From positions 32,125-96,124 of the forward strand of contig NZ_SSDF01000066.1 in the NCBI RefSeq assembly GCF_004794515.1: a stretch of DNA of 64,000 nucleotides, written 5' to 3'. This DNA comes from Microbacterium sp. A20 (lineage in GTDB: Bacteria > Actinomycetota > Actinomycetes > Actinomycetales > Microbacteriaceae). Below are positions 33,941 through 42,601 of this stretch, in pieces. The notes under the pieces were generated by a model that worked only from the letters and a program-made list of their open reading frames with translations, ran no database searches and was not told the DNA's origin. Every line of letters begins with the position of its first letter. Position 1 is the stretch's first letter. The translations under genes were made by a program, and so were the position numbers.

Positions 33941-34708
33941 ATGACGGAGACTCTGAAGGTCCGCCCTCGGGTGTGGATCGGCCTGGCCATCTTCCTCGGC
34001 TACGTGGCGGTGGTGTTCCTGGTGCAGCGGCTGAGCGGCGTGCCCTACGACGAGCTCGGGGAGAGCGGGAGCAACCTCTTCCTCGGAGCCGGGCTCTCGC
34101 TCATCGTCGCCGCGATTCTGTTGGCGATCACGACGACGCTCCTCGGCTGGTGGCGGCCCGCCCTGCACGAGCGCAAGCGCAGCGTCCGGTGGCCGATCAT
34201 CGCGCCGATCATCATGGTCGTCGCATTGGTGATCAGCCTTGCCGCGACCGACTGGGCCTCGTACGACGGGGCGTTCTTCGCGGCATCCGTCGTCCTCATC
34301 CTCGTCGGCTTCACCGAAGAGCTCACCACGCGCGGTCTGCTGCTCACGGCGCTGCGAAGCAAGCTCGGCGAAGGGTGGGTGTGGTTCGTCTCCACGGCGC
34401 TGTTCGCGCTCATGCACCTCATGAACGCCGCGTCCGGTCAGGACCTCCTTCCGACGCTGCAGCAGGTGGCCTTCGCGTTCCTCGGCGGCACCATCTTCTA
34501 CATCGTGCGGCGGACGACAGGCACGCTGATCTGGTCCATGGTCCTGCACGGCCTGTGGGACTTCTCCACGTTCGCCGTCGGCCACGGCGCCCCGGGCGCC
34601 CTCGCCGGTGTCGGACCGATCGTGTACCTGATTGCCGGTGTCCTCGCCCTCATCTTCGTCCCCTTCGTGATCCGGGGCGCGAACGAGCGGATCGACGCTC
34701 GTGCATGA
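33941..34708 (+). CDS. CPBP-family intramembrane protease (first of a pair)
   Basis: Polytopic membrane protein of 255 residues with the CPBP/Rce1 (ABI) motifs: EELTTRG near residue 127, FALMHLMNA near residue 158, and a final HGLWDF. These supply the Glu and His residues of the intramembrane active site. Relatives process membrane or bacteriocin-linked substrates, but most are uncharacterised. The start is uncertain (33932 and 33941 ATGs both lack strong ribosome sites). It overlaps the next gene, a paralogue, by 8 bases. Confidence 0.87.
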   Translation: MTETLKVRPRVWIGLAIFLGYVAVVFLVQRLSGVPYDELGESGSNLFLGAGLSLIVAAILLAITTTLLGWWRPALHERKRSVRWPIIAPIIMVVALVISLAATDWASYDGAFFAASVVLILVGFTEELTTRGLLLTALRSKLGEGWVWFVSTALFALMHLMNAASGQDLLPTLQQVAFAFLGGTIFYIVRRTTGTLIWSMVLHGLWDFSTFAVGHGAPGALAGVGPIVYLIAGVLALIFVPFVIRGANERIDARA

Positions 34709-35552
34709 CCCGTCTCCGATGACGTCGGGACGCCCGCGGAGCATCTGGCTCGCCTTCGCGGCGGTCGTCGTCTACGTTCTCCTGGCCGCCGGGCTCGGCA
34801 ACGTGTTGAGCGGGCTGGTGAGTGACGACCAGGTGCTCGCCCAGTTCGCCCTGGGGCACTTCATCCCCCTCGCCATCGCGATCGTCGGGCTGCTCGTGCT
34901 CCTGCGCTGGGCGGGCTGGGGCCAGGACGTGTGGCGCGAGCCTCCGACACCGAGCCTGACACCGCGGCGCTGGTGGCTCATCTCGATCCCCGTCTTCGTG
35001 GTGCTGCTGCCCATCAGTCAGCTCGGCGACGTCCCCTGGGCGGCGCGTCCGATCGGGTTCATCCTCGTCATCGCGGCGGGCACACTGATGGTCGGCTTCG
35101 GTGAGGAACTGCTCATCCGCGGAGTGCTGCTCACGGCCGTCCGCGCGCGCCACGGCGAACTCGTGGCTCTCCTCGCCACCAGTGCGGTGTTCGCGCTCGC
35201 GCACATCCCCGGAAGCGTGATCGCCGGGGCACCGCTCGGGGCGATCGCCTTCCAGGTCTCGTTCCTCGCGGCGTCGGGCGCCGCCTACTACTGGGTGCGG
35301 CGCGTGACCGGGCGGCTCTGGGTCGCGATGATCGTGCATGCCCTCACGGACTGGGTCCTCTACCTCGCCTCGGGTGCGGGAACCCCCGCAGCGTCGGTGC
35401 CGCAGTCCCATTCCGCGGACAGCCCGAACCCGTTCCAGGTCACCATTCAGGTCCTGCTTCTCATCGCGACCACGATCAGCATCATCAGCGTCATCCGAGA
35501 GGACCGGCGCCACAAGCGGGACCCGGCAGCGCCGCGGGTCGAGCGTCAGTAG
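34701..35552 (+). CDS. CPBP-family intramembrane protease (second of a pair)
   Basis: Membrane protein of 283 residues with the same motifs as its neighbour: GFGEELLIRG, VFALAHIPGS and HALTDW. The two proteins differ widely outside the motifs, so the pair is an old duplication or two separately acquired genes. GTG 34701 overlaps the previous gene; ATG 34719 is an alternative. Coupled translation suggests a shared substrate or a complex. Confidence 0.86.
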   Translation: MHDPSPMTSGRPRSIWLAFAAVVVYVLLAAGLGNVLSGLVSDDQVLAQFALGHFIPLAIAIVGLLVLLRWAGWGQDVWREPPTPSLTPRRWWLISIPVFVVLLPISQLGDVPWAARPIGFILVIAAGTLMVGFGEELLIRGVLLTAVRARHGELVALLATSAVFALAHIPGSVIAGAPLGAIAFQVSFLAASGAAYYWVRRVTGRLWVAMIVHALTDWVLYLASGAGTPAASVPQSHSADSPNPFQVTIQVLLLIATTISIISVIREDRRHKRDPAAPRVERQ

Positions 35553-35815
35553 TCCCAGTCGAGGAACGGCGCGATGGGAGGCTCGTCCGCAATCGCCGCG
35601 ATCCCCGCTCGTTCCACCGTGATGACGATCCTCGATCGCGAGGAGACGAGGACGCTGACGAGCTCATCGCCGTCGGAAAGGTGCACGAACGTCGGCTCCG
35701 AGCGTGCAGCCGCCTCGATCTGTGACATGAGGTCGACGAGATCGCGCTGGCCGTTCAGGCGGAAGCGTCGCCCGTCGATCGCGACGTGCGTGATGCTGTC
35801 GGCTTCCGTGTTCAT
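35546..35815 (-). CDS. Hypothetical protein, 89 residues
   Basis: Small acidic protein with alternating strand-like segments (HVAIDGRRFRLNG, SVLVSSRSRIVITVER) and a C-terminal FLDWDY. I recognise no family. The frame is open to a reasonable ATG, and codon use resembles neighbours. It overlaps the end of the second CPBP gene by 7 bases on the opposite strand. Confidence 0.65.
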   Translation of the reverse strand: MNTEADSITHVAIDGRRFRLNGQRDLVDLMSQIEAAARSEPTFVHLSDGDELVSVLVSSRSRIVITVERAGIAAIADEPPIAPFLDWDY

Positions 35816-35918
35816 GGTGCGACCGTATTCCCGCGTGTGCTGATTCGCGTGGGGGGTTGCTTCCTGATGTGCCCACGGGTAGCGGTCGTGAGCATGAGGG
35901 GGCGGGCGGAAGTGTCGG

Positions 35919-36257
35919 CTAGACGTGCGCGGGAACGTCGACCCGCTCAGCGGGCGCGGTCTGCTGCGGCTCGGGAACGAGGTAGAGGCCGCTCGGCGAG
36001 TTCGCCGTGAAGGCGAGGGCTTCGATCCAATCGCGATTGATCGCGGGCTGACGGCTTCCGCTGTACTTGAAGACGAGGGAGCTGCCGGCGTGGATCCATA
36101 CCGTCGTCCGGCCGCCGCCCACGCTCTGGTCTTCTCTCCACGTGAAGCCGAACGGCTCTCCGCGCCGGAGCTTCGCGGTCATGACCAGCTGCACATGCGT
36201 GAGTGCGCGATCCTCCAGCTCCGTCTTGACTCCGCCTTCGTAGATGAACTTGCCCAT
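35919..36257 (-). CDS. DUF7882 family small protein
   Basis: Protein of 112 residues. It opens GKFIYEGGVKTELEDRALTH, followed by LVMTAKLRRGEPFGFTW, GGGRTTVWIH and a C-terminal NSPSGLYLVPEP. This pattern is common and conserved in Microbacteriaceae, where it is annotated as DUF7882 and sometimes mislabelled as an ATP-dependent DNA ligase. ATG 36257 follows AAAGAGG. Function unknown; it stands alone. Confidence 0.82.
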   Translation of the reverse strand: MGKFIYEGGVKTELEDRALTHVQLVMTAKLRRGEPFGFTWREDQSVGGGRTTVWIHAGSSLVFKYSGSRQPAINRDWIEALAFTANSPSGLYLVPEPQQTAPAERVDVPAHV

Positions 36258-36390
36258 GAGGGTGACCTCTTTCCGCCACGGAACCCGTGCCAAGAGGCGC
36301 GCCCGAGATGGTCGCTGGTGGTGTTCCCACCATCGCACACTTATGAGGGCAGCGGGACCTCGAGCGTCGGCAGGCTGAGGCCCGTAGCGT

Positions 36391-37023
36391 TCACGCCACG
36401 GCGTTCCACCGGAGGCGCGGAGGCTCGGCGTCGAGCTCGGCGAGCAGCGCGGTCGGGTCGACGACGGGGAACATCGTGATGAGGCGGCGGCCCTGCGCGG
36501 ATGAGTCGAGCGCGTAGGCGAGCGCCGAGGGGTGCGGCTGCCGGTCGGCGATCGCGATGATGGCTTCCCGGTCGCCCAGTTGTTGCCGTCGCACGGGTGT
36601 GTCGGCGATCAGCCCCGCGGCGGTCTCGGTCACCCGGTCGAGGAGCGTGCGCTCGTCGCCCCAGGGGACGAAGGCACCCGGCGCCAGTCCGCACGCGCCG
36701 GCCAGGTCGCCGCCGAGCCAGCGGTCGCGCTTGAGGCCGTACGGGGTGGGCGTGGTGGAGAGCAGGTAGCCGTACACGTGCAGCAGCCCGGCGTTGCCGA
36801 CGGGCCACGCCGCGTCCAGTCCGGCGCGGTCGTGCAGCGCCTCGAACATCGACCGCGACAGCACCGGCGCTCCGACGTTCTCGTCCACGACGGTGGATCG
36901 GCCCCAGCGGGCGAAACGGTCGTCCCGAGCATCGGCATCGATCGCCGGACCGAGCCAGTCGAACATCGACAGCACATCTGCGGCATCGTGTGCGGCGGCT
37001 GCGGCATCCAATCGATCGATCAC
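36391..37023 (-). CDS. Hypothetical protein, 210 residues
   Basis: No family recognised with confidence. The central stretch GNAGLLHVYGYLLSTTPTPYGLKRDRWL and the C-terminal LLAELDAEPPRLRWNAVA look like a folded cytoplasmic protein. There is no signal peptide or membrane helix. ATG at 37023 is the first in frame. It is divergent from the phosphonate-type transporter operon across 131 bases. Confidence 0.75.
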   Translation of the reverse strand: MIDRLDAAAAAHDAADVLSMFDWLGPAIDADARDDRFARWGRSTVVDENVGAPVLSRSMFEALHDRAGLDAAWPVGNAGLLHVYGYLLSTTPTPYGLKRDRWLGGDLAGACGLAPGAFVPWGDERTLLDRVTETAAGLIADTPVRRQQLGDREAIIAIADRQPHPSALAYALDSSAQGRRLITMFPVVDPTALLAELDAEPPRLRWNAVA

Positions 37024-37154
37024 GACGATGAGCGTAACGGGCGCGGTCGGCGCCAGCGGAATCGGAGTTCACGCGCTGTTCATACAGCGTGGTCATCCCG
37101 TCCATAAACGACTGTCAGCATGGACGCATCGTCCCGATCCCGACCAGGAGAACC
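37024..37154. promoter_or_regulatory. Upstream region of the HAD-phnDCEE-RpiR operon
   Basis: The gap contains an inverted repeat gtccat (37100-37105) ... atggac (37120-37125) with a 14-base spacer. It also holds an imperfect stem around cacgcgctgt-tcat-acagcgtg just before it. Either could be the site of the RpiR-type regulator encoded at the end of the operon. Confidence 0.4.
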
Positions 37155-37865
37155 GTGCCCCCCACTATCGTCCTCGACTTCGACGGCACCATCGCGCTCG
37201 GCGCCGGACCGCTCGAAGCCTTCGCCCGCGCCGTCGCAGCCTCCGCCGACGACCCGACGTTCGCGGATCGCGCGATATCCGCCCTCGCCGCATTCGAACG
37301 TGGGGAGACCGACGCCCGCGATGGATACGACGTGATCAGCACGCTCGCCGCAGGGCATGGGGTGACGGCCGATGCGCTCGAGGCCGCCTACCAGTCGTCC
37401 CGGGCGCTGCTGGGCTCCGAGCACGCGGCGATCGCGCCGCCCGCCGGTCTCGCCGACTTCCTGAACCGCATCCATACGCAGGTTCGGGTGGTCCTCGCGA
37501 CCAACGCGCCGGGTGCCGGCATCCGCCCCGTACTGGATGGGTGGGGCGTCACCCACCTGTTCGACGACCTGCACTTCACGGTCGGCAAGCCGTCGGGGCT
37601 CATCCCCATCATCCGGGCGGCGGTCGCCGAAGGGCCCGTCCTTTCGGTCGGCGACATCTTCGAGTTCGACCTCGCTCCCGCCGCCGAGCAGGGCGCAGCG
37701 ACGGCGCTCGTGGGCGCCACCGCCGAACGCTCCCCGGCCGCCGTGACGATGCGCGGCCGGACCATCGCCGACCTGTACGGCGACATCGAAGCCTGGGCCG
37801 CGACCGCGGCTTCCAGTACCCCCCGCAGCACCACCCTCACCGAAAGGCACGATCCGAATGCGTAA
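37155..37865 (+). CDS. HAD-family hydrolase
   Basis: Phosphatase-type protein of 236 residues. Motif I is VLDFDGTIALG at residues 6-16, motif II the VVLATNAPG segment, motif III lysine in VGKPSG, and motif IV GDIFEFDLAPA. It does not show the PhnX (phosphonatase) signature. GTG 37155 has a strong CAGGAGA ribosome site. It overlaps phnD by 8 bases and leads the operon, so it probably dephosphorylates a compound brought in by the transporter. Confidence 0.85.
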   Translation: MPPTIVLDFDGTIALGAGPLEAFARAVAASADDPTFADRAISALAAFERGETDARDGYDVISTLAAGHGVTADALEAAYQSSRALLGSEHAAIAPPAGLADFLNRIHTQVRVVLATNAPGAGIRPVLDGWGVTHLFDDLHFTVGKPSGLIPIIRAAVAEGPVLSVGDIFEFDLAPAAEQGAATALVGATAERSPAAVTMRGRTIADLYGDIEAWAATAASSTPRSTTLTERHDPNA

Positions 37866-38868
37866 GTCCTTGCTCTCCACGGGCATCGCCGCCGTCGCCG
37901 TCCTGGCGCTCGCCGGCTGCAGCAGCAGCGCACCCGCCGAGACGGCAGACGAGGCCACCGAATGGCCGTCCTCCATCACCCTTTCGCTGGTGCCGTCGGT
38001 CGAGGGCGAAGACCTCGCCCAGGCCCTCGACCCGCTCACCACGTACCTGTCCGAGAACCTCGACATCGAGGTGAAGGGGGTCGTCGCGTCCGACTACGCG
38101 GCCACGGTCGAGGCCCTCGGCACCGACCAGGCGCAGGTCATCATCACCGACGCCGGATCGCTGTACAACGCGACCGAGCGATACGACGCCGAGCTCATCC
38201 TCCGCGACGTGCGCTTCGGCGCCACCTCGTACGCCTCGGTGGCGTACACGAACAACCCCGACAAGTACTGCGAGGACGAGCCGGTCATGTCGACCTACGC
38301 CGCCAGCGGCATCGAGCTCTCCTACTGCAACGGCATCGAGGAAGCCGCCGCGGACGCGACCGGATCCGGTCCCGCCGGCATCGAGGCGCTCGGCGAGATC
38401 GCCGACGGCACGAAGGTCGCCCTGCAGGCCGCCACCTCGCCGGCCGGCTACCAGTACCCCGTCGTCGCGATGCGCGAGCAGGGCGTCGACACGGATGCCG
38501 GGATCACGCAGGTGCCCGTCGAAGGCAACAACAACGCGGTCCTCGCCGTCTACAACGGCGACGCCGAGGTCTCCTTCGCGTACTGGGACGCCCGCACGAC
38601 CGTGACCGAGGAGGCCCCGGACATCGCCGAGAAGGTCGTGGCCTTCGCCTACACCGAGATGATCCCCAACGGCGGCGTCGCGGTCACCTCGACTCTTCCC
38701 GACGACCTCGTCGCGGAGCTCACCACGCTGCTGGACGACTACGCCGACTCGTCCGAGGAGGCGGCATCCGTGATGTTCGACCTCGTCGGACTCTCCGACT
38801 GGACCAGCGAGACCGCCGAAGACGAGATCACCCGCTACGGCGAGATCCTCGCCGAGTTCTCGAACTGA
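37858..38868 (+). CDS. phnD: PhnD-type phosphate/phosphonate-binding lipoprotein
   Basis: Substrate-binding lipoprotein of 336 residues with a signal peptide and lipobox LALAGC (Cys at about residue 21). The core resembles PhnD: LVPSVEGEDLAQALDPL near the start, ALGTDQAQVIITDAGS and a TSPAGYQYP loop. PhnD relatives bind phosphonates, phosphite or organophosphates. Which is bound here is not visible. The start lies inside the end of the HAD gene. Confidence 0.85.
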   Translation: MRKSLLSTGIAAVAVLALAGCSSSAPAETADEATEWPSSITLSLVPSVEGEDLAQALDPLTTYLSENLDIEVKGVVASDYAATVEALGTDQAQVIITDAGSLYNATERYDAELILRDVRFGATSYASVAYTNNPDKYCEDEPVMSTYAASGIELSYCNGIEEAAADATGSGPAGIEALGEIADGTKVALQAATSPAGYQYPVVAMREQGVDTDAGITQVPVEGNNNAVLAVYNGDAEVSFAYWDARTTVTEEAPDIAEKVVAFAYTEMIPNGGVAVTSTLPDDLVAELTTLLDDYADSSEEAASVMFDLVGLSDWTSETAEDEITRYGEILAEFSN

Positions 38869-38886
38869 TACGACCGAACTGAGAAC

Positions 38887-39711
38887 ATGCACACCGATCT
38901 GCAGCGCGCGGAGGCCGGGGCCCTGCTCCCGGCCTCCGCGTCGTGGTCGATCCGTCTCGACGACGTCTCGGTCACCTATCCCAACGGCACCCGCGCCCTC
39001 CGCGGTGTGTCCCTCGACATCGCCGCCGGTGAGATGGTCTCCGTCGTCGGCCTCTCCGGTTCGGGCAAGTCCACGCTGATCCGCACGATCAACGGTCTCG
39101 TGCCCGTGACGAGCGGTACTGTCGCCGTCGGTCCGCACGCTGTCACGGGCCTGCGCGGACGTCGGCTCCGCGAGACCCGAGGGCACATCGGCATGATCTT
39201 CCAGGGGTTCAACCTCGCCGACCGGGCCAGCGTGTACCGCAACGTGCTGGTCGGCCGGTTCGCCCACACCGCGACCTGGCGCACGGTGCTCGGCCTGAGC
39301 ACGGCGCAGGATCGCGAGCTCGCCCTTCGCGCCCTCGACTCGGTCGGCATGCTCGAGAAGGTCTGGAGTCGTGCAGGGCAGCTCTCGGGAGGCCAGAAGC
39401 AGCGCGTCGCGATCGCCCGTGCTCTCACGCAGCAGCCCCGCGTCATGCTCGCCGACGAGCCGGTCGCCAGCCTCGACCCGCCCACCGCGCACGCGGTCAT
39501 GCACGACCTCCGACGCGTCAACCTCGACGAGCACCTCACCGTGCTCGTGAACATCCACCTCATGGACCTGGCTCGCCAGTACACGACGCGCATGATCGGT
39601 CTGCGGGCCGGCGAGGTCGTCTACGACGGGCCGGCAGCGGATGCCGCAGACCACGACTTCGAGCAGATCTACGGGCGTCCGATCCAGCCGAGGGATGTGC
39701 TCGGCGCATGA
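38887..39711 (+). CDS. phnC: PhnC-type ABC transporter ATP-binding protein
   Basis: ATPase of 274 residues. Walker A is GLSGSGKST, the Q-loop [15 protein letters not shown] matches PhnC proteins, the signature is [15 protein letters not shown] and Walker B is [12 protein letters not shown]. It lies 18 bases after phnD, and its stop overlaps the first permease gene (ATGA). Confidence 0.9.
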   Translation: MHTDLQRAEAGALLPASASWSIRLDDVSVTYPNGTRALRGVSLDIAAGEMVSVVGLSGSGKSTLIRTINGLVPVTSGTVAVGPHAVTGLRGRRLRETRGHIGMIFQGFNLADRASVYRNVLVGRFAHTATWRTVLGLSTAQDRELALRALDSVGMLEKVWSRAGQLSGGQKQRVAIARALTQQPRVMLADEPVASLDPPTAHAVMHDLRRVNLDEHLTVLVNIHLMDLARQYTTRMIGLRAGEVVYDGPAADAADHDFEQIYGRPIQPRDVLGA

Positions 39712-40517
39712 CCACCGAAGCTCGCCCCCTCGTCGTTCCGCCCAAGCCCTCGTCGCGGCTGCGCACCAGCCTCGTCGTGCTGGCGTTCGCCGCGTTCACG
39801 GTCGCCACCTGCATCCCGGCGATCGGCGGCATCGAGCTGGACTTCGGCGCGCTCATCCGCAACTGGGACAACGGATCCGCGCTGCTCGTGCAGTTCCTGC
39901 AGCCGGACTTCTCGTTCCTGCCGCGCACGTTCGGGCCCATGCTCGAGACACTCCAGATGGCGGTGGTCGGCGCGGCGGTGGCCGCGGTGATCTCGGTGCC
40001 GCTGACGCTGTGGGCCGCCGCCCCGACCAACCCGAACAGCCCGACCCGCATCGCGGTGCGGACCGTCATCAACGTCATCCGATCCGTCCCCGACCTCGTG
40101 TACGCGACCGTGCTGGTCGCGATGGTCGGCGTCGGTGCGCTGCCCGGCCTCCTCACCCTGCTCCTCTTCGACATCGGCATCATCGTCAAGCTCGTGTCGG
40201 AGGCGATCGACTCCACCGACCTGCCGGTCATCGAGGCCGGACGTGCCACCGGCGGCAGCCAGACGCAGATCAACCGCAGCGTCGTCCTGCCGCAGACCTG
40301 GCCGCTCTTCGCGAACCAGTGGCTGTACACCCTCGAGCTCAACGTGCGCATCTCGGCGATCCTCGGCATCGTCGGCGCGGGCGGCATCGGCCGTCTTCTC
40401 GACGAGCGGCGGGCGTTCTACGCCTACGACGACGTCGCGGTGATCGTGCTCGAGATCCTCGTCGTCGTGGTGCTCATCGAAGTGTTCTCGAACTTCCTGC
40501 GGAGGCGACTGGTATGA
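39708..40517 (+). CDS. phnE: PhnE-type ABC transporter permease 1
   Basis: Permease of 269 residues with hydrophobic helices and the coupling loop [20 protein letters not shown]. It also has the typical PhnE segment [17 protein letters not shown]. It overlaps both phnC and the second permease by 4 bases. Two unlike PhnE permeases suggest a heterodimeric channel. Confidence 0.89.
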   Translation: MTTEARPLVVPPKPSSRLRTSLVVLAFAAFTVATCIPAIGGIELDFGALIRNWDNGSALLVQFLQPDFSFLPRTFGPMLETLQMAVVGAAVAAVISVPLTLWAAAPTNPNSPTRIAVRTVINVIRSVPDLVYATVLVAMVGVGALPGLLTLLLFDIGIIVKLVSEAIDSTDLPVIEAGRATGGSQTQINRSVVLPQTWPLFANQWLYTLELNVRISAILGIVGAGGIGRLLDERRAFYAYDDVAVIVLEILVVVVLIEVFSNFLRRRLV

Positions 40518-41386
40518 CCCTCTCGACCACCGCGCGAGGCATCGGACTCGACCTGCCCCGGCATCCGTCCCGGCTCGTCCCGACCGTCGTCGCCGTCATC
40601 GTCGGCGTCGTGGTCCTGGCCGCGGCGGCAGGGCTCCCGATCCCGTGGAACGACCTCGGCGCGCTGCCCGCGCAGATCGCGCACTATCTGACGCTCATGT
40701 TCGCCGACCCCAACTGGGACAAGCTGCCCCAGGCGCTGTTCGAGACGTGGCGGTCGATCTCGATGGCATGGATCGGCGCGATCGGCTGCGTGATCGTGTC
40801 GATCCCGCTCGGCATGCTCGCCGCGAACAACGTCGGACCCGTCTGGGTGCGGCTCCCGCTGCGCGGGGTGTTCGCCGTGATCCGGGCTCTGCCCGAAGTC
40901 ATCATCGCGCTGCTGCTGCTCACCGTCACCGGCCTCACCCCGTTCACCGGCGCGCTGGCGCTGGCGATCGCCGGAATCGGCACGCAGGCCAAGTGGGTCT
41001 ACGAGACGGTCGAGTCGGTTCAGGAGGGCGCATCCGAGGCCGTCAGGGCCGCCGGGGGCAACACGGCGCAGGTCACGCGGTGGGCGCTCTGGCCCGCAGC
41101 AGCCCCGACGCTGTTGTCGTTCGCGCTCTACCGTTTCGAGATCAACATCCGCACCTCGGCGGTGCTCGGACTGGTCGGCGCCGGGGGTATCGGCAGCATG
41201 CTCGCCAACTACACGAACTTCCGCGAGTGGGATACGGTCGGGATGCTGCTGATCGTGGTGGTTCTCGCGACGATGCTGATGGATACGGTCTCCGGTGCGA
41301 TCCGCCGCCGGATCATGCGCGGCCCGCGGGTCAAGGCGATCGTGGAACCGAAGAAGGAGCGCGCCGATGTGGCAGGGACCCGCTGA
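40514..41386 (+). CDS. phnE: PhnE-type ABC transporter permease 2
   Basis: Permease of 290 residues with a coupling loop AVRAAGGNTAQVTRWALWP and the segment EINIRTSAVLGLVGAGGIG, parallel to the first permease. The ATG at 40514 overlaps the previous stop (ATGA). Its last 20 bases overlap the RpiR regulator gene. Confidence 0.89.
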   Translation: MTLSTTARGIGLDLPRHPSRLVPTVVAVIVGVVVLAAAAGLPIPWNDLGALPAQIAHYLTLMFADPNWDKLPQALFETWRSISMAWIGAIGCVIVSIPLGMLAANNVGPVWVRLPLRGVFAVIRALPEVIIALLLLTVTGLTPFTGALALAIAGIGTQAKWVYETVESVQEGASEAVRAAGGNTAQVTRWALWPAAAPTLLSFALYRFEINIRTSAVLGLVGAGGIGSMLANYTNFREWDTVGMLLIVVVLATMLMDTVSGAIRRRIMRGPRVKAIVEPKKERADVAGTR

Positions 41387-42227
41387 GACACCGCCGACGG
41401 CCCGCATCGCGATGCTGGCGCCGTCGATGCAGCCCAGTGAGCGCCGGGTGGCCGAGGCGATCGCCGCCGATGTCGACCTCTCGATCGAGCGCACGGCGCA
41501 GGAGATCGCGGATGCCGTCGAGGTGGGCCGCACGACCGTGGTCCGCACCGCCCAGACCCTCGGCTACGACGGCTACCCGCAGCTGCGCGTGGCGCTCGCG
41601 CGGGAGCGGGCGAGTTCCGCACCCCCGCAGGACGCCACCGCCGATGCCACGATGCTCGGGGCGCTGCGCGGTGCCGTCGACCGCTTCGCATCCCGCCTGG
41701 CCCACACGGTGTCCGCCGTCACCGAGGAGACCCTGGCGGCCTTCGTCGCCGAGCTCGACGGGGCGACGCGGCTGCTCGTCGCGGCCAACGGCCTCTCCGC
41801 ACCGGTCGGAGCCGATCTCTCGATGCGCCTGACCTCCGCCGGGCGCCCTGCAGAGTACGTGGCGGACACCCTCGGTCAGCAGATCACCGCCTCGCAGCTC
41901 GGCGCCGGCTCCGCCTGCCTGGTCGTGTCCGGGTCGGGGGTGAACCGCGCATCGATCGACGTGGTGACGGCCGCCCGGGCGAGCGGTGCCCGTGTGCTCG
42001 CGATCACGTCGTTCCCGCGCTCGCCGGTCGCGGAGATGGCTGACGTGGCCCTCGTCGTCGCTCCGATCAACGACTCGTTCCGCGATGAGCTGCTGTACAC
42101 CTCGCGCGCAGCGCTGATGCTCGTCACCGAGTCGGTCGTCGGTCTGCTGGTGAGCAGGCGAGGGGCGAGCGCCACGGCGGCCCAGCTGGCGACCTTCTCC
42201 GTGCTCGGCCACTCCCTGTCGGAGTAG
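41367..42227 (+). CDS. RpiR/MurR-family transcriptional regulator (HTH-SIS)
   Basis: Regulator of 286 residues. An N-terminal HTH_6 domain (PSERRVAEAIAADVDLSIERTAQEIADAVEVGRTTVVRTAQTLGYDGY) is followed by a SIS sugar-phosphate-binding domain (SACLVVSGSGVNRASIDVVTAARASGARVLAITSF). ATG 41367 has GAAGGAG and overlaps the permease gene by 20 bases. SIS regulators sense phosphosugars, so the imported compound may be a sugar or polyol phosphate or phosphonate. Confidence 0.87.
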   Translation: MWQGPAETPPTARIAMLAPSMQPSERRVAEAIAADVDLSIERTAQEIADAVEVGRTTVVRTAQTLGYDGYPQLRVALARERASSAPPQDATADATMLGALRGAVDRFASRLAHTVSAVTEETLAAFVAELDGATRLLVAANGLSAPVGADLSMRLTSAGRPAEYVADTLGQQITASQLGAGSACLVVSGSGVNRASIDVVTAARASGARVLAITSFPRSPVAEMADVALVVAPINDSFRDELLYTSRAALMLVTESVVGLLVSRRGASATAAQLATFSVLGHSLSE

Positions 42228-42311
42228 TTGAGACGCTGCGGAGGATCTGCGCACGGTATCCCGCGATGCAGCCCTCACGTCATAATCGTTTTCTCCTTCG
42301 ATGATCTTTTC

Positions 42312-42566
42312 GTGATCCTCTACAACGAGGGAGGCCCGCGCGAGGCCGCGCGGGCCGTTGCTCGCCAGCTTGTCGCCACTATGGATTCGTCGGATCCTGT
42401 CGAGATCCGGCGTGTGGTGAACCGCTACCTCGACCCAGAGGGATCGTGGTCAGGGGTCTTTGCCGAGACGATGATCAGAACGGGGGACTCTGCCACTGAA
42501 TATCAACTCCGTGTCGACGCCGCGGAAGGCGCCCGATCGTTCCTGGACGAGCTCGAGAGCGCGTAA
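42312..42566 (+). CDS. Hypothetical protein, about 84 residues
   Basis: The frame is open from the RpiR stop (TTG 42228) to 42566. The well-formed part, from GTG 42312, reads as an acidic helical protein with NRYLDPEGSWSGVFAETM and a C-terminal AEGARSFLDELES. No family recognised and the start is uncertain. Base composition before 42312 is less GC-rich than neighbouring genes, which could mark a promoter or acquired DNA. Confidence 0.5.
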   Translation: MILYNEGGPREAARAVARQLVATMDSSDPVEIRRVVNRYLDPEGSWSGVFAETMIRTGDSATEYQLRVDAAEGARSFLDELESA

Positions 42567-42601
42567 CAATCCGCCGCGGCACGCCGCTCATCCCGACAAG
42601 C

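Noticed and set aside
37155..37865. HAD protein as phosphonoacetaldehyde hydrolase (PhnX)
   Set aside because: The N-terminal motif is DFDGT without the PhnX-type signature, so only a general HAD call is justified.
37837..39654. 605-codon minus-strand frame over phnD and phnC
   Set aside because: Valine/glycine/aspartate-rich without motifs; phnD and phnC have signal peptide and ABC motifs on the other strand.
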